A DNA stretch of 64,000 nt from Lumbricus rubellus. Taxonomy: Eukaryota > Annelida > Clitellata > Crassiclitellata > Lumbricidae. This document shows positions 53,925-64,000 of this stretch, piece after piece. Where the stretch lies: contig OX243815.1 in the NCBI GenBank assembly GCA_945859605.1, positions 27,029,301 through 27,093,300 on the forward strand, read 5' to 3'. Within the stretch, counting starts at the first letter, position 1, and every line of letters starts with the position of its first letter. The notes below the pieces were generated by a model that was not told the origin of the DNA, searched no databases, and saw only the letters and a list, made by a program, of their open reading frames with translations. The position numbers and the translations under genes are program-made.

Positions 53925-56900
53925 CTGTAGACAAACAGCAGAGATGAGACAATGGATGGAGAGAGAACCTTAGAGCAGAGTGCCTCTTAAATGCATCTAT
54001 TTGACACTGCATTTGAAAAGTAAAATAGACAGAAGTCTCTCTGTACACCTCTTCTTTCCTTTCCTCTCCTATTCTCTTCCTTGCTTCCTCCCTGTGTATC
54101 TCTCAGTCTCTCTGTCTCTCTCCATGCTAGATTATGTCATGGTAGGCTAGAGATTTTCTGAGGGTTTCAAGATCTAGTAAAAAAAATGTAAGCTTTACAC
54201 ATCAACACTAATTGCTATTTTTCTTATCCCATTTCATTATAAATCTCAGATACTGCTCGCTGGCTGAATTACAAATTAGGAATAACAAATACAACCCATT
54301 AATAGAATTGTTTCACTGTAAACTAACAAGTTTAGGCTAGAAGTTCTATAATGCGAAAAAAAAAACTTTTTTTATTCCTTGCATTTGCTATAGCGCCCCT
54401 TCAAGATCTCTGTTCAGAGGTGCTCCCAACTACAGCGCGGACACCGCATTGGGAGTTTCATGCCAAAGCGCATGAGCAATAGCGAGTGAAGGACTTGCAG
54501 GTCCATACGTGGCGGCTTGAGGTAGATTCGAACCTGGAACCGTCCGGCTGCAAGACAACGAGCATACTCGCTACACTCCATGGCATGTACAGGTAGTAGT
54601 AGCACCTGTGACAACCATTCACAAGTATTGCCAACATTAAAAATTTATTTAGAACTATCAATTATAATACCAACCTTGTCCTCAGCGGCATTGAAGGCAC
54701 CTTCTGAACCCTCCATCACGAAACTCTGTGTAATCGTCTGCTCCGCCTTTGTCTTTATCACTTGTCGCTTGACAACGGTTCCATCGTCAAGGACCTCCTC
54801 GAATTCCTCCACTTCTCTCGTCACTTTTGGATCACCCACGGTCGTGTCCGTACAAATCTTTACGTCTGGTTCGTCCGCCGGTCCCGATTCCTTCGTCACT
54901 ACGTTCTCCTCTGTTGGCTGACTAAAAGAAGCATCTTCGTTCTTGGTAATAGGCAAACCGTATTCGTCCTCTTCGATTTCTTCTGGATCGCCTGCCAACG
55001 CAATTTCAATCGTTGGGACAACATCATTTTTGAAAGCCGGCAAATCAAACTTGTCTGCTGCTGCTGCTGCTGCTTCATCCGGTTTAGTCGCCACGGCAAT
55101 CTCAAACGATGGAGAGCCACCATTGCTTTCACTCACGGAGGCAGGCAAATCTGCCTCATGTGCTGCTGCTGCTGTTTCATCATCTGGTTTATCTGTCAGT
55201 GCAACCTCAACTGATGGCAGGATACCGGAGTCAATGGCACTGGCAGCCAACACATCAACGTCTTCTGTCGGAGCATCACTTGATGTGTTCTCTATTTCAA
55301 GCTCAATAGCACTTGGATAGTGTGGCTCCGGTGCTACAGGAGACGAGTACTCAACAGTTAGAGGCTCGGTAGGCTGGTGACGAGTCTCAATCTGCGCAGC
55401 ATCATGGTTCTCTGGTTCAACAACAGCGGATGACAAGACTGGTTCGTGGCTTGGTGCCGACTCCAACTTCTCTTCCACTTGTTGCAAACCATCTATTGTC
55501 GAATCAATTGCAGCTGCTGCTGAAATCATCAAAATTAAAACCTGCTAAAATAGCTCCAATCACTTTGAAAGCAAAACGAAAAAAATATGATTTTTACAAA
55601 TTCAGAGCTCAGGCATAGTTACATAGTTACTCATTTCTGCGAAGTCAAAAGATGTTTGGTTATTTAAAATACATTCACTGGAATAAGTTTGGAGACATCT
55701 TGCTGGTGACCAACATACAATCCATTTTCAACATCATTATCATCATTATAATGTAAACAATTAATTTTACATTTAATTATCAACTCATCTGATGTCACTT
55801 GCCTAACTACAAAACAAGGAATATTTCTTCCATATTTCGTTCGTTCATTCATTTGAAATTTTTATATAGCGCTGCTCTTCAAAGCAGTCCACTCAAAGGC
55901 GCTCCAATTCCAACAACAGTGATACAAATGGGTCTTCAGGAGCCAGAAAAACATGGATGAGTCAATCCTAGGTAAGAAGCACATCAGCAGGAGACTATTC
56001 CAGACAGATGAGGACCTGAGAAACATGATGCTGACACACTGAGGTTCAATCACATTATCCAACATGAAATAGTACACTGACCTGGTGCGGCAGATTCTTC
56101 AGGTTTCTGAACAGCAATTCTCGTTTTGTGCCACCGAGTTCCATCCCACACTTCTTCCAGTTGATACACAACACCCTCTTCCACTTCAACTGCAGAAATT
56201 TTTTTAAAGTCTTTTATTCCAAGTTGTTAGTACTACAAATCATCTGGCATGTTCTCACAACTAATGAACATTTTAAAAAATGTCTGTGACCTAAATTGAG
56301 CTTGTTAGAGCAAATACATTTCTAACCTGGTGCATTTTAAAATCTACTGTAAACATTCGGCCAAACATTTAAACATTTGGTTTAGCTCTGAAAATTACAG
56401 GTTTGGCAGGGTCAAGTGACTCAAGTCAAGATCATGAGATAATCCATACAAGATTCCTAAAGGGTGCTTTAAAATATAGACAGCAACATCCATCAGAAAT
56501 TGCACAACAGATGTCATTAGAGGATGGTGACACATTCATTCGAAATTGCATCAATGGAAGATCACACGATAAATTCATGGTCGAAAAGAAGTATATAATG
56601 TTATAAAGCATATGGACAAGATTTTAATATAGCAAAAGTAAATAAATATTTGTTTAATATTTGCTTACTGAAATTTTTTTAATAAAGAATAATACTGTTT
56701 TAAATTTAAACCATCAAACATCAGTTCTGATTTATTTTTTGCATTCTGTGCAAAGCTAGATCACCTTATTTTGCATTGCAGACTATTTAACCTGTCAAAA
56801 TAAGAGGAAAAAATGGGAGGGAAAGACAGTACTAAAGCACATGCTGTAAGGGATTGCATCATTTTTGGTTAGATATGCTGACCAATTTTGTTGGAAAATA

Positions 56901-59900
56901 CTCTATAACATCGAGGTTTCAATGAAATGACAAAAAACAACTTATACTTGGGCTAAAGCCTCTTCCTTTTTCTAAGGTCAAAAGGTTACAAATTGACTTA
57001 TGTAGTGTATGAGTCAAATAGGTGATTAACACTGAATACATAAATATTTTTATGAAAGTAATTATGCATTAAACCAGTAAAACAGGCTGACCTTCTGGTT
57101 GGCTTTCAGCTTGTGACACCTGGAAGGCAATAAAATCCAAGAACGGATGGTATACATGTAAATATTATTGCACGTACAAACTACAACTTACACAGCAAAT
57201 GAATATAAGCCATAAGATGTAACAAGTAAACTTTACAGACATGATTGACCATGGTCTAACAGTGCAGGAAGTAGAGTTATACATTTTTGGCATGCACCAA
57301 ACACTGCAGTTTTTCAATATTTGTCTTTTTTGTACCATATTTGGCATTCTTAGGAAGCTGTTATGAATACAAGTGTGGCTTTGAGGCAAACAACACCAGC
57401 TTCCGAGTCTACTCTGGCTGATGCCTTCGCCAGCCCTGAATGTTTGCGAATTCCTCAAGTCGATAATGCCCATGAGAGCAAATGCACATGAGTGGTCATT
57501 GTCGTTGTGCGACATTGAAATACGCTGAGAGCAAGGACTGTGGCACTCCTGCAACCTCTGCTAATCTTGCAGCACAGCATTCACCCCATCACCTTTGACA
57601 GACACAGAATACTGTTAAAAGATATATCTTATCATCTGTCAGAGTTCTGGACCATGCTTAAACATAAGAAATGTCCATTATCAAAGCAACTTGACTTTGC
57701 CACTTGCAAGATGAGCCTTCAGCCAGACATATTAAAGACTGTTTGTATCAGATATAATAATGGAGATTCCTATTCTGCTTGTTACTAAACTGCTCTCACG
57801 TTTTAATATTTTGTCTCATTTGATACTATACATACTCATAATTGAGGATTTTTAAATTAATATTCAAAGAACAAGAAAAATTTCTGACATTTATAGAATT
57901 CCCATTTCAAATTACCCTCAATCAGACAGCTGCTGTGGCTGGATGCTATAAAAAGATCTTACATAAAATGGCCAGAAATTTTTCAAAAGTGAGAAAGGTT
58001 TGATAGGTCACCTAAAATTACCTAAAAAACAAAGTTCTAGTGTGTCACAGTTTGCTAACCACTGTTCTAAAAAGCGAGCTTTAAGATTAAACTAAAGGAG
58101 TCACATGCAGTCGTTTTGAATAGCCTGCACAAAAAGTTCTGAAGCAATAGCAATTTATGTGTAACAATAACAACTAAGGTTGGTCTTGTAGCACAGACGT
58201 CATATGAACACATCGGCAACAGAGAACACATCAAATTCAAACTTTTATATGATGGATGATAATGCCACACATAAACAAACAGTTAATACAGTGAACTACA
58301 CAGACACAAGTGACTTACTAAACAAAACAAAATGATACATGAGACTGTTTGACCAATGAATTAACTGATTAAAATCATATATGTACCTGAACAGATTCAA
58401 AGCCAGACGCGTGATCCTGATTGCGAAACGACGAGTCAATTGAATTGAGCAAACCCTGGTCATCTGCAACAATTTTAAACAGCACACAGAACACATCATT
58501 TTGGAATTAAGCCATTTACAGGATGCTGCCACTGGATGACAGCTGAGTAAAATGTTAAGTCCACAAGACGTAACAAGCTAAAAGCGCTAAACACTTTTGA
58601 ACTGCTGAAAACTAATTCAGGCAATTCCAAATGCTTCACAGCAGGAACATAACTAATATTGTGGCTTTAGGACAGAGGCAAATCTTGATTTAGTGAGGCA
58701 CCATCACATGAAACAAAAATGAAGTAAACGACTATAAACAATTACAAGAAGTAAAAGCACACACAAATATTTAACAATAACAATTTTTTTAAATTTTTCT
58801 GTTTCTGAATCATACAAAACACAATTCTTGTACAAAGTGCTTTGTTGCTTCATGTTAGTCTAGTAAGAATAATCCATTCTTTAGCATGAACTAGCTGTGC
58901 CAGCGCCATCACTTTCGCCCGAATAATTCAAACGTATGGTGCTTACATTTCCTACGGCATACCGGAAATATATATAGAGTTGCATAATTGTACATATTCC
59001 AAACATATTCCAAAACATTGAGGATTAAAAATGGATTATTCTTATTAAACTTAAGTGAAATTTCAAGTCTAATGATGTTTTTAAAGTCTTCACTGCATCA
59101 AGCAAACAGTTTGGCTGATGCAGTGAAATATACTCATAATAAACATGGACATGGTTAACATCGGTTTAGTTCGGCAGCATACAGAATATTTGGGGACAGA
59201 TGGTGTTAAAAACTCTTTGTGGCTTCAATAAACTACAGTACCTGAAATTAATGACTCAATTCAAAATGTTGGTAAAGTAAATAAGTATTATCATGTAGAT
59301 TAACCCTTTAACACCGAGATGGTAGTAAATGGTATGGGAAATACTATACCCTCCGGCATTAAAGGGTTAATTGCTCACCAGTTACAGCGTGTATATCATC
59401 TGTTCTGTCGTAAATACAGCGATCAATCACATCATCTCGTCCGATTTTCTTGAGCGCACGTTCCAGCTCACCACCGGTTGCTCGAATTCCATGCTTCTCA
59501 ACCCACAGGTGAAGCATCAGAATCGCCTTGAAAATCATAAAAAGGATAACTTTACCTTTAACAGTACTTATAATTAGAATCGCCTTGAAAATCATAAAAA
59601 GGATAATTTTACCTTTAACAGCACTTATAATTAGAATCGCCTTTAAAATCATAAAAAGGATAATTTTACCTTTAACAGTACTTATATTATAGTACTCTAA
59701 AGACATTTCAAGGGTGCTTGACTGTGAGCACCTCTGATAATGCTTTACTGTAAGAGGTGCTTTATAAATTCGTAAATAGAAATAGAAATCTCCAATTACA
59801 AATGTCCTTAGTTAAGTGGGCATTCAATCACTGAAAAGAGTCATGAATATGCCAAGAACTGTTATTACTATTGTACAGCATCCAAAAACAAAGCAGATGG

Positions 59901-60443
59901 CTTGTTACAGGTTTTAACCTGTCAACTTGATACAGAATAAATGAATTGATTCATTGATTGTCTATTATCTCAGCCATAAACCTATGTATTTAAATAAATC
60001 TACAATGGAAAAATCGCAGCTCAGTAACCACAGTATTTATCACAGCCTTTATTTACACATGAAGATATCTTGTTTCCTTGCATCAACTGCTTTAGCAAGA
60101 TAACCTATAATATTACAGTTAAAAATCTGTGTGGGCAGTTTTGTAACATTGCAATGTTGTGACTGTATCATCCAAGATGCTGAAAGTTTCCATTTCACAA
60201 AACAGGAGTGTGAATTATTTATTGTTTATCAAAGAAAGTTATTGACAACTGGAGTGAAACAGTGCTTTCAAGTTATTGTTTTGAAAAAAGTCTCACCTGC
60301 TCCGGTGCACTTCCATACTCCGTCTGAATCTTAACAACCTCTCTTTGACTGATGCCAAGCTGAGCAGCCAGGGGAACCCAGTCTCCTTGAAGAGCCTCCG
60401 CTATATCAGTCAACCTCAGTGCTGCACCAACTGGTGGCCTTTC
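53775..60443 (-). CDS. ANK: Ankyrin, 3' end: death domain and C-terminal tail (5' part outside window)
   Basis: Seven - strand exons: 60443-60297, 59526-59379, 58463-58387, 57119-57092, 56189-56082, 55519-54675 and 53924-53775. They join in phase to 500 residues and a TAG at 53777-53775. The first two encode a death domain: RLTDIAEALQGDWVPLAAQL, GISQREVVKIQTEYGSAPEQ, then AILMLHLWVEKHGIRATGGE and LERALKKIGRDDVIDRCIYD. This is the pattern of classical ankyrins (ANK1-3, unc-44), membrane-cytoskeleton adaptors that link spectrin to membrane proteins. The repeat, ZU5 and UPA regions would lie right of the window. The acidic tail carries two DGTVV(K/R)R motifs. Which vertebrate paralogue it matches cannot be told. 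Confidence 0.88.
54375..54593 (-). mobile_element. tRNA-derived SINE in the last ankyrin intron
   Basis: Read on the - strand: GTGTAGCGAGTATGC head, B-box-like GGTTCGAATCTACC, then body and a GGGCGCTATAGCAAATGC tail, as in the SINE at 19.7 kb. Confidence 0.75.
54675..55519 (-). CDS. ANK: Large ankyrin tail exon, acidic and alanine-rich
   Basis: One 845-nt exon encodes about 281 residues of low-complexity, Glu/Asp/Pro/Ala-rich sequence with Ala runs from GCA/GCT repeats. It ends in EVEEFEEVLDDGTVVKRQVI and a QTITQSFVMEG stretch. The segments IEIALAGDPEE, FEIAVATKPDE and VEVALTDKPDD look like three divergent internal repeats of about 40 residues. Long, poorly conserved acidic tails are normal in ankyrins and are thought to be disordered regulatory regions. 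Confidence 0.85.
56082..58463 (-). CDS. ANK: Ankyrin linker exons, including a 28-nt micro-exon
   Basis: Exon 58463-58387 encodes DDQGLLNSIDSSFRNQDHAS and GFESVQ. Exon 57119-57092 is a 28-nt micro-exon, VSQAESQPE plus one base. Exon 56189-56082 encodes VEVEEGVVYQLEEVWDGTRW and HKTRIAVQKPEESAAP. All have AG/GT borders on the - strand and compatible phases. Because it is so short, the micro-exon is the least certain; skipping it would change phase, so it is needed unless another exon replaces it. Confidence 0.75.
59300..59370. mobile_element. TTAA-flanked mini-palindrome, copy 3, beside the death-domain donor
   Basis: TTAACCCTTTAACACCGAGA and GGCATTAAAGGGTTAA edges with GGTAGTAAATGGTATGGGAA inside. 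It is the same family as the copies at 51.1 and 53.4 kb; the core of copy 1 is inverted relative to this one. It begins 8 bp past the 59379 exon edge. Confidence 0.8.
59379..60443 (-). CDS. ANK: Ankyrin death-domain exons
   Basis: Exon 60443-60297 (49 codons, phase 0 at its end; its acceptor could also be 5 bp earlier at 60448) and exon 59526-59379 (49 codons plus 1 nt) together hold the six-helix death domain, split after residues PEQ. Conserved features are the WVPLAAQLGIS helix and the HLWVEKHG helix. The second exon's acceptor lies in a 57-bp tandem triplication, and its donor is 8 bp from a TTAA mini-palindrome. Confidence 0.88.
59521..59691 (-). repeat. 57-bp tandem triplication across the ankyrin exon acceptor
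   Basis: Units at 59521-59577, 59578-59634 and 59635-59691 are nearly identical. Each carries an AG acceptor followed by GCGATTCT, the first bases of the death-domain exon. On the - strand the units are open in the exon frame (19 codons each). Confidence 0.95.
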
Positions 60444-60667
60444 CTGAGCTGCTCACCAAAACAGACTTAACGTTATAACGAAGACGAGAGAGAACAATAC
60501 ATTATGGTAAACACAATACATTATGGTAAACACAATACATTATGGTAAACACTTGTTTCCAGTTCTGTACATCATATGCAGAATTAAGAAAAATGGTTTT
60601 AAAAATCTTACAGCAAACTTTGAGGTTGAATCTAGAAGAGTAGAGGAGGGGTACCACTGACGGCCCA

Positions 60668-60795
60668 TCACGTGACCAGTGACGTCATCGGGGTCAAGGT
60701 CAAGGTCAAAGGTCAAGGTCATCTTAATTGGGTCACATTAATTAGGGCATATTAATTAGGTCATATTAATTAGGTCATATTAATGGGGTCACTCT
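60668..60795 (+). promoter_or_regulatory. Cluster of TF-site-like repeats (CACGTG, TGACGTCA, AGGTCA, TAATTA)
   Basis: Within about 130 bp there are TCACGTGACC, GTGACGTCAT, four overlapping CAAGGTCA-type half-sites (60693-60721), then ATTAATTAGGTCATATTAAT repeated with small changes. The arrangement could be a nuclear-receptor and homeodomain platform or simply a young tandem repeat. Confidence 0.3.
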
Positions 60796-60884
60796 AATTA
60801 GGCATTTTAATTAGGTCATGATAATTATATTAAATTAATTAATAATAATTAGAATTTATTAATTATAGCAATTAGTGAACCCTA

Positions 60885-61135
60885 ATTAGCAGCGCAAGCC
60901 CCACTCCGACCGAGAATGACTCATCAGAAGCATGGCGGTGCATTCTGGGACCTGTACTGGCTTCCACTTCTCAACATCCCCCCTCACATTTCTGCAAATT
61001 TCAATTTCTCAAGCGTAATCTGAGCAATAATTAGCAACACAAGGTCCGTGCCAACCGGAAATGACTCATCGGAAGCGTCCTTAGTCATTCTGTGTGCTGT
61101 ACTGGCTTCCACACATCAGCCTCCCCACCCATTAT
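60885..61135 (+). repeat. Two copies of a segment of about 140 bp
   Basis: AATGACTCATC with GAAGC, a CATTCTG stretch and TGTACTGGCTTCCAC occur in the same order near 60915-60968 and 61057-61113. Both copies carry an AP-1-like TGACTCA. Confidence 0.8.
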
Positions 61136-61965
61136 TCCTTCAATCATCAATTTCTCTATCTCGGCATATCTCCGCACCATTACAACCCACACACCCAGCC
61201 ATATCACCTTCTTTTAGGTGTAATATATCACTCTACAACATCTAACCTCACCCTCCAACCCTCCAGGCCACCACTCCACACACACAAATTTGCATTATAT
61301 GCATAAGAATCGGCCAAACAGGAAGCGGCGAACCCTAACAACGGACCAATCGACAAGCGCGAAACCCTAAGTATGCCATCTCTCTCCCTCCACAGCCTTC
61401 AACCTCACCCTCCAACCCTCCATTCCACTTTCCCCACCCAAAACTAGGTATTTTCACATAAGTGCCAACCAACCAAAAGCGAGAAACCTAGAAACCGACC
61501 AATAAGGAGTCGAGAACGCCTAGGAACGGACCATCTCTTCCTCTATAGCAACCCACCACACCCTCCAACCCTCCATTCCGAGCCACCGCACACAAACTTA
61601 TCTTATACGACTAAGAACTGGCCAATCAGGAAGGCGTAAATTCTAGCGACGAACCAATCAATAGACGAGAATTTCTGCATAGGCCTTAAAATATATAAAA
61701 TATTCACCATTTTATTCGAAAATAATCAAAAATCATACATTTATACATTTAAATTAATCATAAGTGTAATATATATTCAGCATTTCCTACAAAATTAATC
61801 AAAAATATAGTAGCCAACAACAATTTCTTCATCTTTTCGTATTCATATAAATCCAAACACAGTATGAACACCCAACAGGGCATTACCAACATAGTCACAG
61901 ACGGAATTTCTTGTACATCTACTTAAGATCAAATACCACAAACCCATTCACATTTCAATTCCCAA

Positions 61966-63440
61966 TATGGCGACCTTTCCTCATTTCTTATACAGACAAG
62001 TCCAAAAAACCGAGAAATCACTCAACCTTCCATTCCCAACATGGGCACCTTTCCTCATTTCTTATACAGACAAGTCCAAAAACCGAGAAATCACTCAACC
62101 TTCCATTCCCAATATGGCGACCTTTCCTCATTTCTTATACAGACAAGTCCAAAAACCGAGAAATCACTCAACCTTCCATTCCCAATATGGCGACCTTTCC
62201 TCATTTCTTATACAGACAAGTCCAAAAACCGAGAAATCACTCAACCTTCCATTCCCAATATGGCGACCTTTCCTCATTTCTTATACAGACAAGTCCAAAA
62301 ACCGAGAAATCACTCAACCTTCCATTCCCAATATGGCGACCTTTCCTCATTTCTTATACAGACAAGTCCAAAAACCGAGAAATCACTCAACCTTCCATTC
62401 CCAACATGGGCACCTTTCCTCATTTCTTATACAGACAAGTCCAAAAACCGAGTAATCACTCAACCTTCCATTCCCAATATGGCGACCTTTCCTCATTTCT
62501 TATACAGACAAGTCCAAAAACCGAGAAATCACTCAACCTTCCATTCCCAATATGGCGACCTTTCCTCATTTCTTATACAGACAAGTCCAAAAACCGAGAA
62601 ATCACTCAACCCTCCATTCCCAATATGGCGACCATTCCACATTTCACACACGTTCAAACTCAAAAACCGAGCAATCACTCAACCTTCCATTCCCAATATG
62701 GCGACCTTTCATCATTTCTTATACAGACAAGTCCAAAAACCGAAGAATCACTCAACCTTCCATTCCCAATATGGGCACCTTTCCACATTTATTATACAGA
62801 CAAGTCCAAAAACCGAAGAATCACTCAACCTTCCATTCCCAATATGGCGACCATTCCACATTTCACACACGTTCAAACTCAAAAACCGAAGAATCACCCA
62901 ACCCTCCATTCCCAATATGGCGACCTTTCCTCATTTCTTATACAGTCAAGTCCAAAAACCAAAGAATCACTCAACCTTCCATTCTCAATATAGCGTCCTT
63001 TCCCACTTTCAAGCATGTTCAAACTCAAAAACCGAAGAATCACTCAACCCTCCATTCCCAATATGGTGACTTTTCTCACTTTCACGTATGCTCACATTTA
63101 AAAACCGAAAAATCACTCGACCTTACATTCCAAATATGGGCACTTTACCAATTTTCCAGCATAATCAAACGCAAAAACCCAAGAAGAACCCAACTCGTCA
63201 TTCCCAATATGGGAAACTTTACAAACTTTCACGTACGACCAAACTCGAAAACCGAAGAAGCACTCAACCTACCATTCCCAATAGGACAACTTTACCAACT
63301 TTCACGCACGCACACACTCAAAACCGAAGAAGCCCTCAACCTTCCTTTCCTCATATGGCAACTTACTCAAAATTTCATGAATAATCAAACGCAAAAACCG
63401 AAGAAGTACTCAACCTTCCTTTCCCAATATTGTGACCTTT
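61966..63440 (+). repeat. 73-bp minisatellite, about 20 copies, decaying to the right
   Basis: The unit contains CATTTCTTATACAGACAAGT, CCGAGAAATCACTCAACC and TTCCATTCCCAATATGGCGA. Near-perfect 73-bp periodicity runs from 61966 to about 62620, then copies diverge and change spacing to about 63440. Because 73 is not a multiple of three, the frame rotates in each copy; all three + frames are open over hundreds of codons. No start context, splice signals or homology support coding. Confidence 0.95.
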
Positions 63441-63595
63441 AGCAATCATCTGCTCCCAAGGTGGCGCCAGCACAACCTTTCCTGTACAGGCATACTCAAG
63501 TAAGGAACATACAGACAATTTTTCACACACGCTAAGTACAAATAACACAAATACACACAACTTTCCAGTCGCAAGGTGGAACATCAACATACTTT

Positions 63596-63610
63596 CACTC
63601 ACACACACAC

Positions 63611-63650
<40 letters not shown>

Positions 63651-63690
63651 GCACAAACACACACACACACACACGCACACATACACACAA
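63596..63690 (+). repeat. (AC)n microsatellite
   Basis: CA dinucleotides with occasional CG steps. Confidence 0.95.
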
Positions 63691-64000
63691 TCTCAAAGTC
63701 CATGGAAACTTTCGGTCTTCTATCCCCAAGGAATATCTTGCACATATAGGAACATACAAGAAACTCATATAACTTTCCAACTCCAAAGATGGCGCACAAG
63801 CCGGCTTTCTTCAATCACATAAATTTATATAGCGCCTCTTCAAGATCTCTACTCAGAAGCATGTAAGAGTACAAACCACAGAATTGTCACACATTTCTTT
63901 CAACAGGTGGCGCTTTTTCTTAAATTTTGACATATTACATATCAAATATACGAAATTCACAAGCATAATATTCAACAACACAGACATTTTCAATATGCGT

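Larger units (their letters stand above)
60444..64000. other. Ankyrin intron or 5' flank in the window: repeat-rich, no exon seen
   Basis: It begins with the acceptor of the death-domain exon and should be intron. It contains a short tandem AATACATTATGGTAAACAC repeat (60497-60551), a dense cluster of regulatory-like half-sites, duplicated segments at 60885-61135, degenerate repeats to 61660, the 73-bp minisatellite and an (AC)n tract. Confidence 0.65.

Noticed and set aside
61911..63069. Forward open frames of 342-360 codons as a repeat protein
   Set aside because: They follow a 73-bp minisatellite that shifts frame every copy; no initiation context, splice sites or homology.
61966..63440. 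CRISPR-like array
   Set aside because: Repeats are directly contiguous with no unique spacers, in a eukaryotic intron.

Overview
This is 64 kb of animal nuclear DNA, very probably from a marine invertebrate. All genes have many small exons with GT-AG introns. The space between exons is AT-rich and full of microsatellites, tRNA-derived SINEs, hAT-type MITEs and Tc1/mariner relics. The palindrome TAGGCCTA is strongly over-represented. A deuterostome such as an echinoderm would fit, but the species cannot be fixed from sequence alone. Nothing looks prokaryotic or viral, and there is no CRISPR array, rRNA or free-standing tRNA gene.

Layout. (1) 1-3483, + strand: the last five coding exons of a lysosomal alpha-mannosidase gene (copy A), whose 5' part lies left of the window. 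(2) 5810-25375, + strand: a complete second alpha-mannosidase gene (copy B). I assembled 26 exons, all phase-consistent, into a 1081-residue glycoside hydrolase family 38 protein. Copies A and B are tandem paralogues: the four internal exons they share have identical lengths and the terminal exons align. (3) 25376-36500: no protein gene seen. This is a graveyard of MITEs, inverted repeats and CATA/GTAT microsatellites. (4) 36538-46094, + strand: a small gene whose four coding exons give a 200-residue ankyrin-repeat-like protein, with a possible upstream leader exon. Its introns hold two Tc1/mariner relics, nested hAT MITEs and a large fold-back element. (5) 46095-53774: no coding sequence seen; it may include long 3' UTR of the next gene. 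(6) 53775-60443, - strand: the 3' end of a classical ankyrin gene, with a death domain split over two exons and a long acidic, alanine-rich tail ending at a stop. Its 5' part lies right of the window. (7) 60444-64000: intron or flank of the ankyrin gene, dominated by motif-dense AT-rich repeats and a 73-bp minisatellite.

The genes do not form an operon or pathway. The two mannosidases would share one job (lysosomal breakdown of N-glycan mannose). The ankyrin gene encodes a membrane-cytoskeleton adaptor. The most interesting signals are structural: tandem duplications that copy splice sites in both large genes (the ankyrin one is in-frame and open), TTAA-flanked mini-palindromes near ankyrin exons, a 33-bp-TIR element carrying nine copies of one 11-mer, and several MITE families with intact 8-bp target duplications, some sharing an internal module. 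I found no convincing new biochemical system.
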